NCBI RefSeq assembly: GCF_039634365.2
Contig: NZ_CP155079.2
Coordinates: forward strand, 4,216,001-4,280,000
Direction: 5' to 3'
Length of the DNA: 64,000 bases
From: Mucilaginibacter sp. PAMB04168
Lineage (GTDB): Bacteria > Bacteroidota > Bacteroidia > Sphingobacteriales > Sphingobacteriaceae
Shown: positions 53,994 to 61,759 of the stretch, in pieces
How positions within the stretch are numbered: position 1 is the stretch's first letter
Layout: the number at the start of each line of letters is the position of its first letter
The notes under the pieces: model-generated
Seen by the model: only the letters and a program-made list of their open reading frames with translations
Told to the model about the DNA's origin: nothing
Databases searched by the model: none
Program-made: the position numbers and the translations under genes

Positions 53994-54854
53994 TTAATAC
54001 CTGAATGCCAGCCCCACAAAGTAATCCTTATGTGCCGATTTTTGAATACCGTAGTTTAGCCCTGCATCTACCTTAAAGTCGGGGGTTATTTCTAATTCCA
54101 GAGCAGTGTTAATAAAGTTGTTCATTTTATGCTCTTTAAAGTTGTAGGTATAAAACGTCTCTCCGAATACCTCCAGCTTTTTAAAAAGTACATGGCTTAT
54201 CACGAACGACTGCAGTAGCTCTGCATGGCGGGCCTGCTCGTCCTCGTCATTCATGTAGTCGCCCTCTACCTGTAGTCCAATCTTCCAATCGTGAGGTAGT
54301 TTTATCAGCATAGGCACCAGCAAACCTTCTTCATATTTTTGCTGGTCTGAATAACGGTTAGTAGGAAATTTAACGTAAGGCATAAGCGCCATGCTGAACG
54401 TACCTTCGTAATTATTAAATAAACACTGCTTTAGGCGCACCGTTATGTTGCCGAAACCCGACATTGTCTCTTTATCGCCGCCTATTAGTTCTGTGTTTGT
54501 TTCCTTACCATAACTTTGCACAATCACCTGCAAGGCTGTGTTCTTCAGTAGGCCAAATTTTAAGTTAGCCTGGTTTACCAACCAGCGGCGTTGCTTACTC
54601 TCTTCCGTAGTTTCGCGGGTAAGCTTAACCAAATCGGTTTCATACTGGAAGTGGCCCGCATCAACAGTATGGGGCGTTTCGGTTACGTTCGGTCTGTCAG
54701 TTTCCATTTCTTCCCGCTCTAATTGCTTAGGCATGGGTTTAAAAATAGAATATGACTTACGGGTAGTATCAAGTGCTTGCGCGTTAGCTGTACTTACAAA
54801 GCTTGCACAGCACAAGCTAAGTACTAAGAATGGAAAAAAGTAAGTTTGATTCAT
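53994..54854 (-). CDS. Outer-membrane beta-barrel, MetA-pathway-of-phenol-degradation-like
   Basis: The 286-residue protein has a signal peptide (ending TANAQ) and the conserved start of this barrel family (METDRPNVTETPHTVDAGHFQYE, cores DRPNVTETP and AGHFQYE). Alternating hydrophobic strands run to a C-terminal aromatic residue (LAFRY), the usual outer-membrane insertion signal. The family name comes from a phenol-degradation cluster, but most members have no proven substrate. It is cotranscribed with two inner-membrane proteins. Confidence 0.8.
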   Translation of the reverse strand: MNQTYFFPFLVLSLCCASFVSTANAQALDTTRKSYSIFKPMPKQLEREEMETDRPNVTETPHTVDAGHFQYETDLVKLTRETTEESKQRRWLVNQANLKFGLLKNTALQVIVQSYGKETNTELIGGDKETMSGFGNITVRLKQCLFNNYEGTFSMALMPYVKFPTNRYSDQQKYEEGLLVPMLIKLPHDWKIGLQVEGDYMNDEDEQARHAELLQSFVISHVLFKKLEVFGETFYTYNFKEHKMNNFINTALELEITPDFKVDAGLNYGIQKSAHKDYFVGLAFRY

Positions 54855-54875
54855 AGTTTATACAATAGTTATTGG

Positions 54876-55547
54876 TTATTTACCTGTTTTCATATGTGGT
54901 GCATCAACCGGTTTCGACTCCGACGACCCCTTCTGACGCAGGTAAATGGTTAGGAATACGATAGAAACAATAGATAAAAATTCACTTTGCCAGTTTTGGA
55001 AAGTCTCAAACCAAAAGGTAGGCTCTGTCAAAAACTTGGCTAAACTGTCCTGCGGTTTATGCATTAGCAATTGATGATCGTTGTGGTCAACCCAACTGCC
55101 GTACAAATGCAGCGCCCAACTTATCAGGAACAGTATCAGAAAGCATAGTGATAAAGAGTTGCTATAGAGCTTTAGGATGAATCCCCCCTTTTTGACCGGT
55201 CCGGGCGCATCGGGCGCTGGTTGTGGCTCCTTATCTACATCTTCTTCCTCATCCAAGCTTTTAGATTCGGCTGAGCCTATCTGCCTTAAGCTAACAGTCA
55301 ATAGCACATACATCCCCATCTGCAAAAATTCACTCTGGAAATTTTCGAACGTGGCCGACAGGAAATGTCCGGTTCCTAAGTAAGAAACGAACCCGATTTC
55401 TTGTCCGCCTATATCTTTCATTTCCTGATTGTTCTCCTTCCAGCCTGTTAAGGCCTGCGCCCCTAAGGTGACAATGAACAGGGCCATAAAAAATAAGGTT
55501 AAGCTGTTGCGGTATAGGAACGAGTGTTTGGTTTTATTAGTTGGCAT
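54876..55547 (-). CDS. DUF6766 membrane protein with duplicated halves
   Basis: Started at the ATG at 55547 (MPTNKTKHSFLYRN) the protein has 223 residues; the frame opens 13 codons earlier. It has four predicted membrane helices in two similar halves: each half has a YxNSLSL-type helix, a histidine/glycine loop, then FENFQSEFL and FQNWQSEFL helices ending in LRQ(I/K)GSxESK. The halves are joined by an acidic, Pro-rich linker (DEEEDVDKEPQPAPDAPGP). Function unknown. It leads the operon with the outer-membrane barrel. Confidence 0.8.
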   Translation of the reverse strand: MPTNKTKHSFLYRNSLTLFFMALFIVTLGAQALTGWKENNQEMKDIGGQEIGFVSYLGTGHFLSATFENFQSEFLQMGMYVLLTVSLRQIGSAESKSLDEEEDVDKEPQPAPDAPGPVKKGGFILKLYSNSLSLCFLILFLISWALHLYGSWVDHNDHQLLMHKPQDSLAKFLTEPTFWFETFQNWQSEFLSIVSIVFLTIYLRQKGSSESKPVDAPHMKTGK

Positions 55548-55777
55548 AGGTATGTTAATTGGTAATTGACTTGAATTATAAGTCAACTTTTAATCGTCTC
55601 AAATTGTTTCATTCCTTAGGGTTGTATTCAACACCATTCCTGAATTAATGAGAAACTTAATAGTTTAATTATTAAGAAAACCATAACAAATCACTGTTGT
55701 TAATCTTACACGTCTCTTATAGATCCTTTTTCATATTTACTGCAATTTAAATAGCCCATCACGAGAATAAGTGTTAT

Positions 55778-56482
55778 ATGAAAAAAGAGGAAATACATTT
55801 AGCAGACATTCAGCGTATCCTTTTTGGGCAGGCGCCTCCTGAGTTTTTGCTGGAAGTATTTATCCGTACGCTGGTTATATACATTGTACTGTTGTTTATT
55901 GTACGGTGGCTGGGTAAGCGCATGAGCGGACAACTGACCATTATGGAAATGTCGGTAATGCTCACATTGGGTGCCATTGTATCGGTACCGATGCAGATGC
56001 CCGACCGTGGTATAATACAGGGCGTGGTATTGCTATTGTGTGCAGTGGGCTTTCAACGAGGTATTAGCCTGCTGGGTTTCAGGAGCGGTAGAATAGAAGA
56101 TATACTACAAGGTAAAAGCAGCTTGCTGGTTAAAGATGGCGTTATGCAAATTGACCAGATGGCGAAAGACAGAGTATCAAAACAGCAGCTATTTTCTGAA
56201 CTCAGGCAGCAGAAAATATTTAACCTGGGCATTGTTGATCGAATTTACCTGGAAGCGTGTGGCCTGTTTAGCATTATTAAATCAGATGAACCACGGCCAG
56301 GCTTACCTGTGTTACCACCAGACGATCAGGATATTTTAAAAAGTACAAACCAGGCTACAACAGCAACACCACAACAGGTTATGCTATTAGCCTGTGTAAA
56401 CTGCGGATACGTTAAGCCAAAAGACTCAGCTGCTCCATGTGAAGATTGCGGGCATGATGAATGGGTTAATGCTGTAAACTGA
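55778..56482 (+). CDS. DUF421 (YetF-like) membrane protein with zinc-ribbon tail, copy 1
   Basis: The 234-residue protein has three N-terminal membrane helices (about 25-110) with the DUF421 motifs RWLGKRMSGQLTIMEM and GAIVSVPMQMPDRG, then the soluble YetF domain (LLVKDGVMQIDQMAKDRVSKQQLFSELRQQKI region). The C-terminus adds two Cys-x2-Cys pairs, CVNCGYV and CEDCGHD, forming a likely rubredoxin-type metal site that ordinary YetF proteins lack. YetF proteins are linked to spore or stress physiology in Bacillus; the role here is unknown. The second copy follows after 8 bases. Confidence 0.85.
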   Translation: MKKEEIHLADIQRILFGQAPPEFLLEVFIRTLVIYIVLLFIVRWLGKRMSGQLTIMEMSVMLTLGAIVSVPMQMPDRGIIQGVVLLLCAVGFQRGISLLGFRSGRIEDILQGKSSLLVKDGVMQIDQMAKDRVSKQQLFSELRQQKIFNLGIVDRIYLEACGLFSIIKSDEPRPGLPVLPPDDQDILKSTNQATTATPQQVMLLACVNCGYVKPKDSAAPCEDCGHDEWVNAVN

Positions 56483-56490
56483 CATTTAAA

Positions 56491-57180
56491 ATGAACTCTC
56501 AAGAATTTAAATTAACAGACTGGACCCGCATACTGGTAGGCGATGTGCCGGCAGGATTTTATATTGAACTGGTTATTAGGGCCGCTTTTTTCTATTTGTT
56601 GTTGATGGTGTGCATGCGCCTGCTGGGCAAGCGCATGTCATCACAGCTTGGGCGAGTTGAACTAGCTGCTATGGTTACACTTGCTGCAGGCATTGGTGTA
56701 CCACTGCAAGCACCCGACCGCGGATTGCTGCCAGCGCTCGTGATAGGCATTGTGGTGGTATATATTGGCCGTTGGGTGGCGGGTAAGGCGTTTAATAATC
56801 AGAAATTTGAGCAGTTTACAAATGGTAATATCGACGTTGTGGTGAAGGATTCGGTGATGGATTTAAAGACCATGAAAAAAGTGCGGTTAACCCGCGAACG
56901 TTTGGTAGCCCAGCTGCGCTCATCCGGAATTAAACATTTAGGTAAGGTAAAAAGACTTTATATCGAAGCTAATGGTGCCTTTACGCTAATACAGGAGGCC
57001 AATGCTAAGCCTGGCCTATCTATCATACCCCGATGGGATGAAGACTTTAACAAGCGTTTTAAAAAGCATGATGAGATACTGGTTTGCCAAACCTGTGGTT
57101 TAACACAAAACAAGCCTTTCGACGAAAAAGCTGAATGCCCAAATTGCCACGACTGTAAATGGACTAACGCGGTTGAATAA
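56491..57180 (+). CDS. DUF421 (YetF-like) membrane protein with zinc-ribbon tail, copy 2
   Basis: The 229-residue paralogue of the preceding gene has the same build: membrane helices, RLLGKRMSSQLGRVEL and GVPLQAPDRG motifs, a soluble domain, and a tail with CQTCGLT and CPNCHDC ending WTNAVE. The matching endings (WVNAVN and WTNAVE) show that the pair arose by tandem duplication. Cotranscription with copy 1 and with a 76-residue gene downstream is likely, and the pair may form a heterooligomer. Confidence 0.85.
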   Translation: MNSQEFKLTDWTRILVGDVPAGFYIELVIRAAFFYLLLMVCMRLLGKRMSSQLGRVELAAMVTLAAGIGVPLQAPDRGLLPALVIGIVVVYIGRWVAGKAFNNQKFEQFTNGNIDVVVKDSVMDLKTMKKVRLTRERLVAQLRSSGIKHLGKVKRLYIEANGAFTLIQEANAKPGLSIIPRWDEDFNKRFKKHDEILVCQTCGLTQNKPFDEKAECPNCHDCKWTNAVE

Positions 57181-57211
57181 CATTAATAAAAGTTTAAATA
57201 AGTAATATTAC

Positions 57212-57442
57212 ATGAAGCATAAATTAAACATTGATATTAACGGCGCAATTAAGGCCATTACTATAGAGCCCAGTATTTACCAGGGCAAGCACTTATATGA
57301 AATAGGTATTGACGGCAAATACGCAGTTTTTTACGAACAAGACGGAGAGTGGAAACAAGATGCCGACGAAAAGCTGGACGACGATGTACTGCCGCAAATT
57401 GTTGATGCAATTGACCAATTAAACAGAAAGCTACAAGCGTAA
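57212..57442 (+). CDS. Small acidic hypothetical protein
   Basis: The 76-residue protein is hydrophilic with alternating strands and a C-terminal helix (LPQIVDAIDQLNRKLQA). The family is not recognised. It follows the DUF421 pair by 31 bases on the same strand and ends before a shared terminator. Codon use and composition look like its neighbours. Confidence 0.68.
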   Translation: MKHKLNIDINGAIKAITIEPSIYQGKHLYEIGIDGKYAVFYEQDGEWKQDADEKLDDDVLPQIVDAIDQLNRKLQA

Positions 57443-57457
57443 TGAACAATAAGCCTC

Positions 57458-57495
57458 CCAAAAAAAGGACCAGAGCGAATGTGCTCTGGTCCTTT
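57458..57495 (-). terminator. Terminator between convergent small genes
   Basis: A perfect 13-bp stem (57464-57476 with 57483-57495) and 6-base loop. On the minus strand seven T follow; on the plus strand only three T follow, so it works best for the minus-strand gene. Confidence 0.85.
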
Positions 57496-57519
57496 ACGTT
57501 ATATGGATCTATTTCCCAA

Positions 57520-57756
57520 CTACTCTTCCGGGTTCTCTTCAGAAGATAGGTACGTATTAGGCGGCGTACCGGCCTGTTGCTCCGGATAGGCATCGCGCCC
57601 GCCTTCAGGCACCGATGCTTTTATCTTATCCAACTGGTCTTCATTGCGTGCACCGTCTCTAATTTCCTGCCCGCTTTGCTGGGCGTCCTGCAAACCTTCC
57701 TTTTCATTATAAGAGTTGGCACCTTGCTCGTTTAATTGATCGTTTTCTTGTTCCAC
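57520..57756 (-). CDS. Small hydrophilic protein, GTG start with strong Shine-Dalgarno
   Basis: The 78-residue product is very rich in Glu, Gln, Asn and Asp and has no hydrophobic core, so it is probably disordered. The start codon is GTG at 57756, preceded by AAAGGAGAGG with about seven bases between AGGAG and the start. Such a strong ribosome site is unusual in this phylum. It recalls small stress-induced hydrophilic proteins, but I cannot name a family. Confidence 0.62.
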   Translation of the reverse strand: MEQENDQLNEQGANSYNEKEGLQDAQQSGQEIRDGARNEDQLDKIKASVPEGGRDAYPEQQAGTPPNTYLSSEENPEE

Positions 57757-57779
57757 AATTCCTCTCCTTTCGTTTAAAT

Positions 57780-57806
57780 AAAAAGGCGGTAATGTACCGC
57801 CTTTTT
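57780..57806. terminator. Bidirectional terminator of the baeRF gene
   Basis: A 12-bp perfect stem (57780-57791 with 57795-57806) and 3-base loop. Five A and five T at the ends give a T run on either strand. It is 11 bases past the baeRF stop on the minus strand. Confidence 0.85.
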
Positions 57807-57817
57807 AACCTATCAAA

Positions 57818-58972
57818 TTAGTACCGCATAAAGGCTGCTATAATGCTTTCTTTAGGCATTTGTTCTCTCTCTAATAAATATACCGAGCCACCATTGGCAT
57901 ACGTTTTTGCGGCGGCCTGGTTTATCAAACACTCATCGCCATCTTGCTTTTCGGTATGAATTTCCAGTTGGTTATCGGCCTCATTAAACCTTCCCCAAAT
58001 ATGCTCGCCTTTACATATAAACAGGTCAGACACCTGCGCATAAAAACTTGCCGGAATAACCTTATCGGGCATTGACGAAGTAAGCGGTGTTGCAATCTGG
58101 TTATAGTAGTTCTCCAGCCGTTTTTTTGTTTCCTGTTCAAAATAAGGCTCCAGAATTTCGCGCACTTTGGTAAACAACACATGCGGACTTTCGTGCTCCT
58201 GACTGCCGGTTATAGCCTCATCAGCTATATTGTTATATTTGCTTACCCCTTTATATATAGGTATCAGGTATTCTACGCCGGCAAGTACCAAAGGTACATG
58301 TTTATCATGCAGCACTTCAGTAAACAGCGTTTTATCTACTTCCTGAAAGTAGATGCCTAGATTAGCCTTATCATCAAGCTGCCCCTCGCCGTGGCCGTGG
58401 AAGCTTGCACTGCCTGTGCCGCCTTTACCGCCTTGCCTAAATAATTGTTGATCTTCTTTTTCTTCAAAGTGCACTACATCATCCATGCCGTTTGGCAGGC
58501 CTTCTACTTCTAAACGCTGCAAGCCAAAGGCGTTACCCTGAAAAAAGATAGCGTCGCTTTTACTCAGCACCAGTAAATAAAACTCCTCATTATTAGTTAT
58601 GGCCGGCAAAAGCGGACTAATATAAAACGAGTTGTTCAGATAGGATTCTTCGTTTACTGCAAATGGCAATTGTATAACCTTAAAAAAGTCATCGGCCATA
58701 AACACCGCTAACCCGTCGAGCTGGCTGTTCCAGAAAATTTCGTTGTTATACAACTCAAAGCCCGGTTTTAACAGTTGCTCAATAGTTTGTGAGTTAAGCC
58801 CTTTCTTTTGCAAATCGGCATTCACCGCCTGCAGTACATTCTTTAAAACAATAGCATCTTGTTTTTCATTCACCTCAACACCTGCCCGGTGCGTGGGTAT
58901 ATAAATGGAGATGCAATTATTACCATGATAATTTATCAGCTCTTTGAACTCTTCTTTTGATATTAATTCCAT
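57818..58972 (-). CDS. baeRF-type (bacterial eRF1-like) protein
   Basis: The 384-residue protein reads as a bacterial archaeo-eukaryotic release-factor-like protein (baeRF3/baeRF7 type). It has an N-terminal ISIYIPTHRAG segment, a middle domain with FYISPLL and YLLVLSKSDAIFFQGN, and a C-terminal domain ending VYLLEREQMPKESIIAAFMRY (core YLLEREQMP). A Gly/His-rich insert FHGHGEG lies near residue 195. The family has been proposed to act on ribosomes or in defence against ribosome damage, but direct evidence is scarce. A small hydrophilic gene lies 15 bases upstream, probably in the same transcript. Confidence 0.82.
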   Translation of the reverse strand: MELISKEEFKELINYHGNNCISIYIPTHRAGVEVNEKQDAIVLKNVLQAVNADLQKKGLNSQTIEQLLKPGFELYNNEIFWNSQLDGLAVFMADDFFKVIQLPFAVNEESYLNNSFYISPLLPAITNNEEFYLLVLSKSDAIFFQGNAFGLQRLEVEGLPNGMDDVVHFEEKEDQQLFRQGGKGGTGSASFHGHGEGQLDDKANLGIYFQEVDKTLFTEVLHDKHVPLVLAGVEYLIPIYKGVSKYNNIADEAITGSQEHESPHVLFTKVREILEPYFEQETKKRLENYYNQIATPLTSSMPDKVIPASFYAQVSDLFICKGEHIWGRFNEADNQLEIHTEKQDGDECLINQAAAKTYANGGSVYLLEREQMPKESIIAAFMRY

Positions 58973-58987
58973 CTGTTTTGTGTCTGA

Positions 58988-59233
58988 TTAACCATTGTTA
59001 CTATTATTGTTATCTTCCAAATCCTCACCCTTGTGCAGATTTCGGTTTACGTGTCGTACATGTATGCCATCGGCAAGCTCATCGGTACCATCCTTGGTAT
59101 ACTTTTCTACAATTTCATTTTCTGTTTCTGGATCAATTGCTGCAAATGCATCTTTTAATCCATGTGTCTCTCTACCGCTTCCGGATGGTTTGCCTTTCGG
59201 CGGAACGTATCCGCCGTTCTTATCTTTTCCCAT
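58988..59233 (-). CDS. Small hydrophilic hypothetical protein upstream of baeRF
   Basis: The 81-residue protein is polar, with a Gly/Pro-rich start and an Asn-rich end (DNNNSNNG). It has no membrane segment. The central part (PETENEIVEKYTKDGTDEL) could form a helix. The family is not recognised. It is probably cotranscribed with the baeRF gene. Confidence 0.68.
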   Translation of the reverse strand: MGKDKNGGYVPPKGKPSGSGRETHGLKDAFAAIDPETENEIVEKYTKDGTDELADGIHVRHVNRNLHKGEDLEDNNNSNNG

Positions 59234-59573
59234 AAGTTGTGTGTTAATATTGCTGAAAACTATTTATATAATAGTTAATACAACAATAACTTTAAGAAAC
59301 AACAAAGGGTTTTAAAAATTAGCAGAAAACAGAATTCTAACCTGTGAGGTGCTATAGCTGGCGGCAAAACCCCTATAATCAAATTTTCAAAAACAAAACC
59401 TATTAACCTTTGATTAACATTTGAATACATCAATAATCTTTATAGTACGCACCCTTGCTCTGCTGTAAATGATTTCGTCATCACGCCTTCTACAATCTTT
59501 TGGCGATGAAATATAATAGCCGGACTAATTAAGGCGATTGACATCGCAAATAGTAAACTAAAAGAAAGGTAGT
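59234..59573. other. Divergent intergenic region, small protein and SPW gene
   Basis: Three hundred forty A/T-rich bases with no convincing open frame or RNA. Promoters for both directions should be here, but I could not place them. Confidence 0.4.
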
Positions 59574-59939
59574 ATGAGAGTAATTTCAACAAAAGTACAC
59601 GGTATAACAGATTATATGAGCGGAATACTCTTTCTTGCCTCGCCATGGTTATTTAAATATAATAACGGCACGGCAGCCCAATGGGTGATCATAATCATGG
59701 GATGTTTGCTGCTATTAATGGCCATATTCACTAACTATGAGGCTGGCGTTGTTAAGCAGATTTCAATTCCTACGCACTTAACACTGGATGTATATACAGG
59801 CGCTTTCCTGATCATAACGCCTTGGCTGTTCGGATTCTCTGACAGCACGCGATGGCCATACCTGGCATTCGGTCTATTTGAAGTTTTTGCAGGACGTCTG
59901 ACTAAGAAATTTCAAGATGCCCGCACATCCTTCTCGTGA
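59574..59939 (+). CDS. SPW-repeat membrane protein
   Basis: The 121-residue inner-membrane protein has four helices in two similar halves, each with the SPW-type motif: LFLASPWLF (about 19-27) and LIITPWLFGF (about 80-89). The ribosome site AAAGAAAGG precedes the ATG. The family is common in stress-associated clusters, and its function is unknown. Confidence 0.84.
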   Translation: MRVISTKVHGITDYMSGILFLASPWLFKYNNGTAAQWVIIIMGCLLLLMAIFTNYEAGVVKQISIPTHLTLDVYTGAFLIITPWLFGFSDSTRWPYLAFGLFEVFAGRLTKKFQDARTSFS

Positions 59940-59966
59940 AATGCACATTAAATTATAGCATAGCTC

Positions 59967-60305
59967 ATGATAAAGACAGATATCTGCATAATTGGCGCCG
60001 GTCCTGTTGGCTTATTTGCGGTTTTTGAAGCTGGATTGCTAAAAATGCGTTGCCATCTCATAGATGCACTCCCTCAAGTCGGCGGCCAGTTGGCAGAGAT
60101 CTATCCACATAAGCCGATTTATGACATACCCGGGTACCCGGTTATTAAAGCACAGGAGTTGGTAAACAAGCTTATTGAGCAAATTGATCCATTCCGTCCC
60201 GGTTATACATTGGGCGAACGGGTTGATCATTGCTTTGTAAAGAGTACGGCTCTTTTGTGGTTACCACTTGAGGGTACAGCTGTTACTTGCAAAGTGGTAG
60301 CCTAA
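59967..60305 (+). pseudogene. Remnant of a ferredoxin-NADP reductase (TrxR-like type 2)
   Basis: The frame begins as a normal TrxR-like ferredoxin-NADP reductase: FAD-binding IIGAGPVGLFAVFEAGLL, LPQVGGQL, IYPHKPIYDIPGYP and TLGERVD. A full enzyme has about 350 residues; this one stops after 112. Between about 60238 and 60269 the expected sequence continues in another frame (codons 60245-60267 read YGSFVVTT, as in intact homologues), then returns to the first frame as EGTAVTCKVVA, so two compensating single-base shifts are present. A stop follows exactly where homologues go on with IAGGLG. The whole NADP-binding half is missing, so no reductase activity is expected. Confidence 0.8.
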
Positions 60306-60571
60306 ATACAAATAGCCCCGATAATCTTATGGAAATCATTAAAGCTTCGGGGTATGATATTCTGGCCACCTGCGGCGGTAAGGGCCTATGCGCCACGTGC
60401 CATGTACAGGTTGTACAGGGACTAAACTTGTTACCGCTCCCTAATCCAAACGAAATGCAAACGCTTGACATTTTATACGATGCCGAGCCCGCCAGTCGTC
60501 TGGCTTGCCAGTTAAAAACATTTCAAATACCTGAGGGAGCCATATTTAAAATAAAGCAAGATGATTATTAG
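60287..60571 (+). pseudogene. N-terminally shortened [2Fe-2S] ferredoxin fused by deletion to reductase remnant
   Basis: The frame retains LMEIIKASGYDILATCGG, with cluster cysteines in CGGKGLCATCH and RLACQL, the adrenodoxin-type [2Fe-2S] pattern. Intact ferredoxins have about 25 further N-terminal residues forming the first two strands; here that part is replaced by reductase-derived sequence in a different frame. Possible starts are TTG at 60287 or ATG at 60329; no ribosome site is evident. All four cysteines remain, so a reduced ferredoxin cannot be excluded, but decay after a deletion is more likely. Confidence 0.62.
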
Positions 60572-60603
60572 GGCGGCGTAACAACGCTTTATTACACCGC
60601 CCT
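60570..60603 (-). terminator. Hairpin between convergent ferredoxin remnant and cyanophycinase genes
   Basis: A 12-bp stem (60570-60581 with 60592-60603) has one mismatch on the plus strand that becomes a G-T pair on the minus strand. The T run is weak. It lies 12 bases past the cyanophycinase stop. Confidence 0.6.
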
Positions 60604-60614
60604 ATATCTCCAAA

Positions 60615-61490
60615 TTACTTATGTGGGGGGTTAAGCTCAGGGATAATAAATTTCTCGCCTTTAGATAGGATATCAACATTAAGCCCGCGTATGGTTAAAG
60701 GCTCGTCATCGCCATGATTATGAATGTTTGTACCATGGCTTTCGTAACCATTTATAACAATAATAACGCCGCAGCCAACTACTTCGGCCTCCTTGCCATT
60801 CCTTACAATCATAGCGGTATCTTCTTCAATACCTACACCAATAGAGGTTGGATTAGTAGCAATAACCTGCGACATACGTACAAAGCGCCCACGGTTTACA
60901 AAGTGGGTATCAATACATACGTCACGCAAAAACTCCAGCCCGGTTGTAATTTTCACATTGCCGGCAATCATTTCATCCCGGCCAACGCCTTGGTATATCA
61001 TCGGGGTAGACATAGCCATGGCGCCAGCGCTTGTACCCGCAATGATCAACCTATCGTGTATATACCGCTGTTTTAACAATAATAGCACATCAGTACCACC
61101 ATATACGGCAGTTAGTTTCAACTGATCGCCACCAGCAATAAAAACGCCGTGTGCGGCAGTAATCCTTTCTTCAAGCTCATCTAACTTAACATCCGCCCTG
61201 TTATCATGATGTATGTGATTTATCTGATAAACACCCAAATCCTTGAAAGAACGTTCATAGTTCTTAAATGACTCTTCCGGTTCAGAAGATGATGCCGAAG
61301 TTATTACCTCAACAACGGCATGCTCAGCTTCAAGCAAGTTTACAAAGCAAGATAATACTTCCATGCCTATGCTATACTGGCTGTCGTTTTTCTCGGCTTC
61401 CTGGTTATCTTCTTTGGCTTCGGCTCCACCTATTATAAGTAATGTACCATTTGGCACCGGACAGGTGTTATTCTCTTCCATAGCTATCAA
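60615..61490 (-). CDS. cphB: Cyanophycinase
   Basis: CphB cleaves cyanophycin, a poly-Asp chain with Arg side groups, into beta-Asp-Arg dipeptides. The 291-residue protein is close to cyanobacterial CphB in its motifs: FIAGGDQLKLT (about 117-127), nucleophile elbow IIAGTSAGAMAM with Ser154, and CIDTHFVNRGRFVRM. It has no signal peptide, unlike the S51 proteins at the start of the window, so it would act on intracellular polymer. No cyanophycin synthetase gene is in the window. A second ATG lies three codons downstream (61481). The gene stands alone and divergent from the glycosyltransferase gene. Confidence 0.9.
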   Translation of the reverse strand: MIAMEENNTCPVPNGTLLIIGGAEAKEDNQEAEKNDSQYSIGMEVLSCFVNLLEAEHAVVEVITSASSSEPEESFKNYERSFKDLGVYQINHIHHDNRADVKLDELEERITAAHGVFIAGGDQLKLTAVYGGTDVLLLLKQRYIHDRLIIAGTSAGAMAMSTPMIYQGVGRDEMIAGNVKITTGLEFLRDVCIDTHFVNRGRFVRMSQVIATNPTSIGVGIEEDTAMIVRNGKEAEVVGCGVIIVINGYESHGTNIHNHGDDEPLTIRGLNVDILSKGEKFIIPELNPPHK

Positions 61491-61759
61491 AAACTAATTA
61501 TTGTTATTAAATATTATTTAGGATGTAGCTATTTCTCGACATTAACTAACATTATTTACTTCAGATTAGTTTAATTTTTATACAATTAGGATACAAACTG
61601 CGTATTGACACGTGCAAGCCGGACTACGTATAAACACCTGTTTATCAATTTTTTTTACGTGTTTATTTGCGTAAATTGATATTCCTTTAAGTTTTAAGTA
61701 AACATGGGCATACCAATTGCTAATAAAAATGTAAAGTTTATAATACCCTCTATCTATCT

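Noticed and set aside
59440..59646. Minus-strand open frame of 68 codons over the SPW gene start
   Set aside because: It overlaps the SPW coding start and has no supporting signals.
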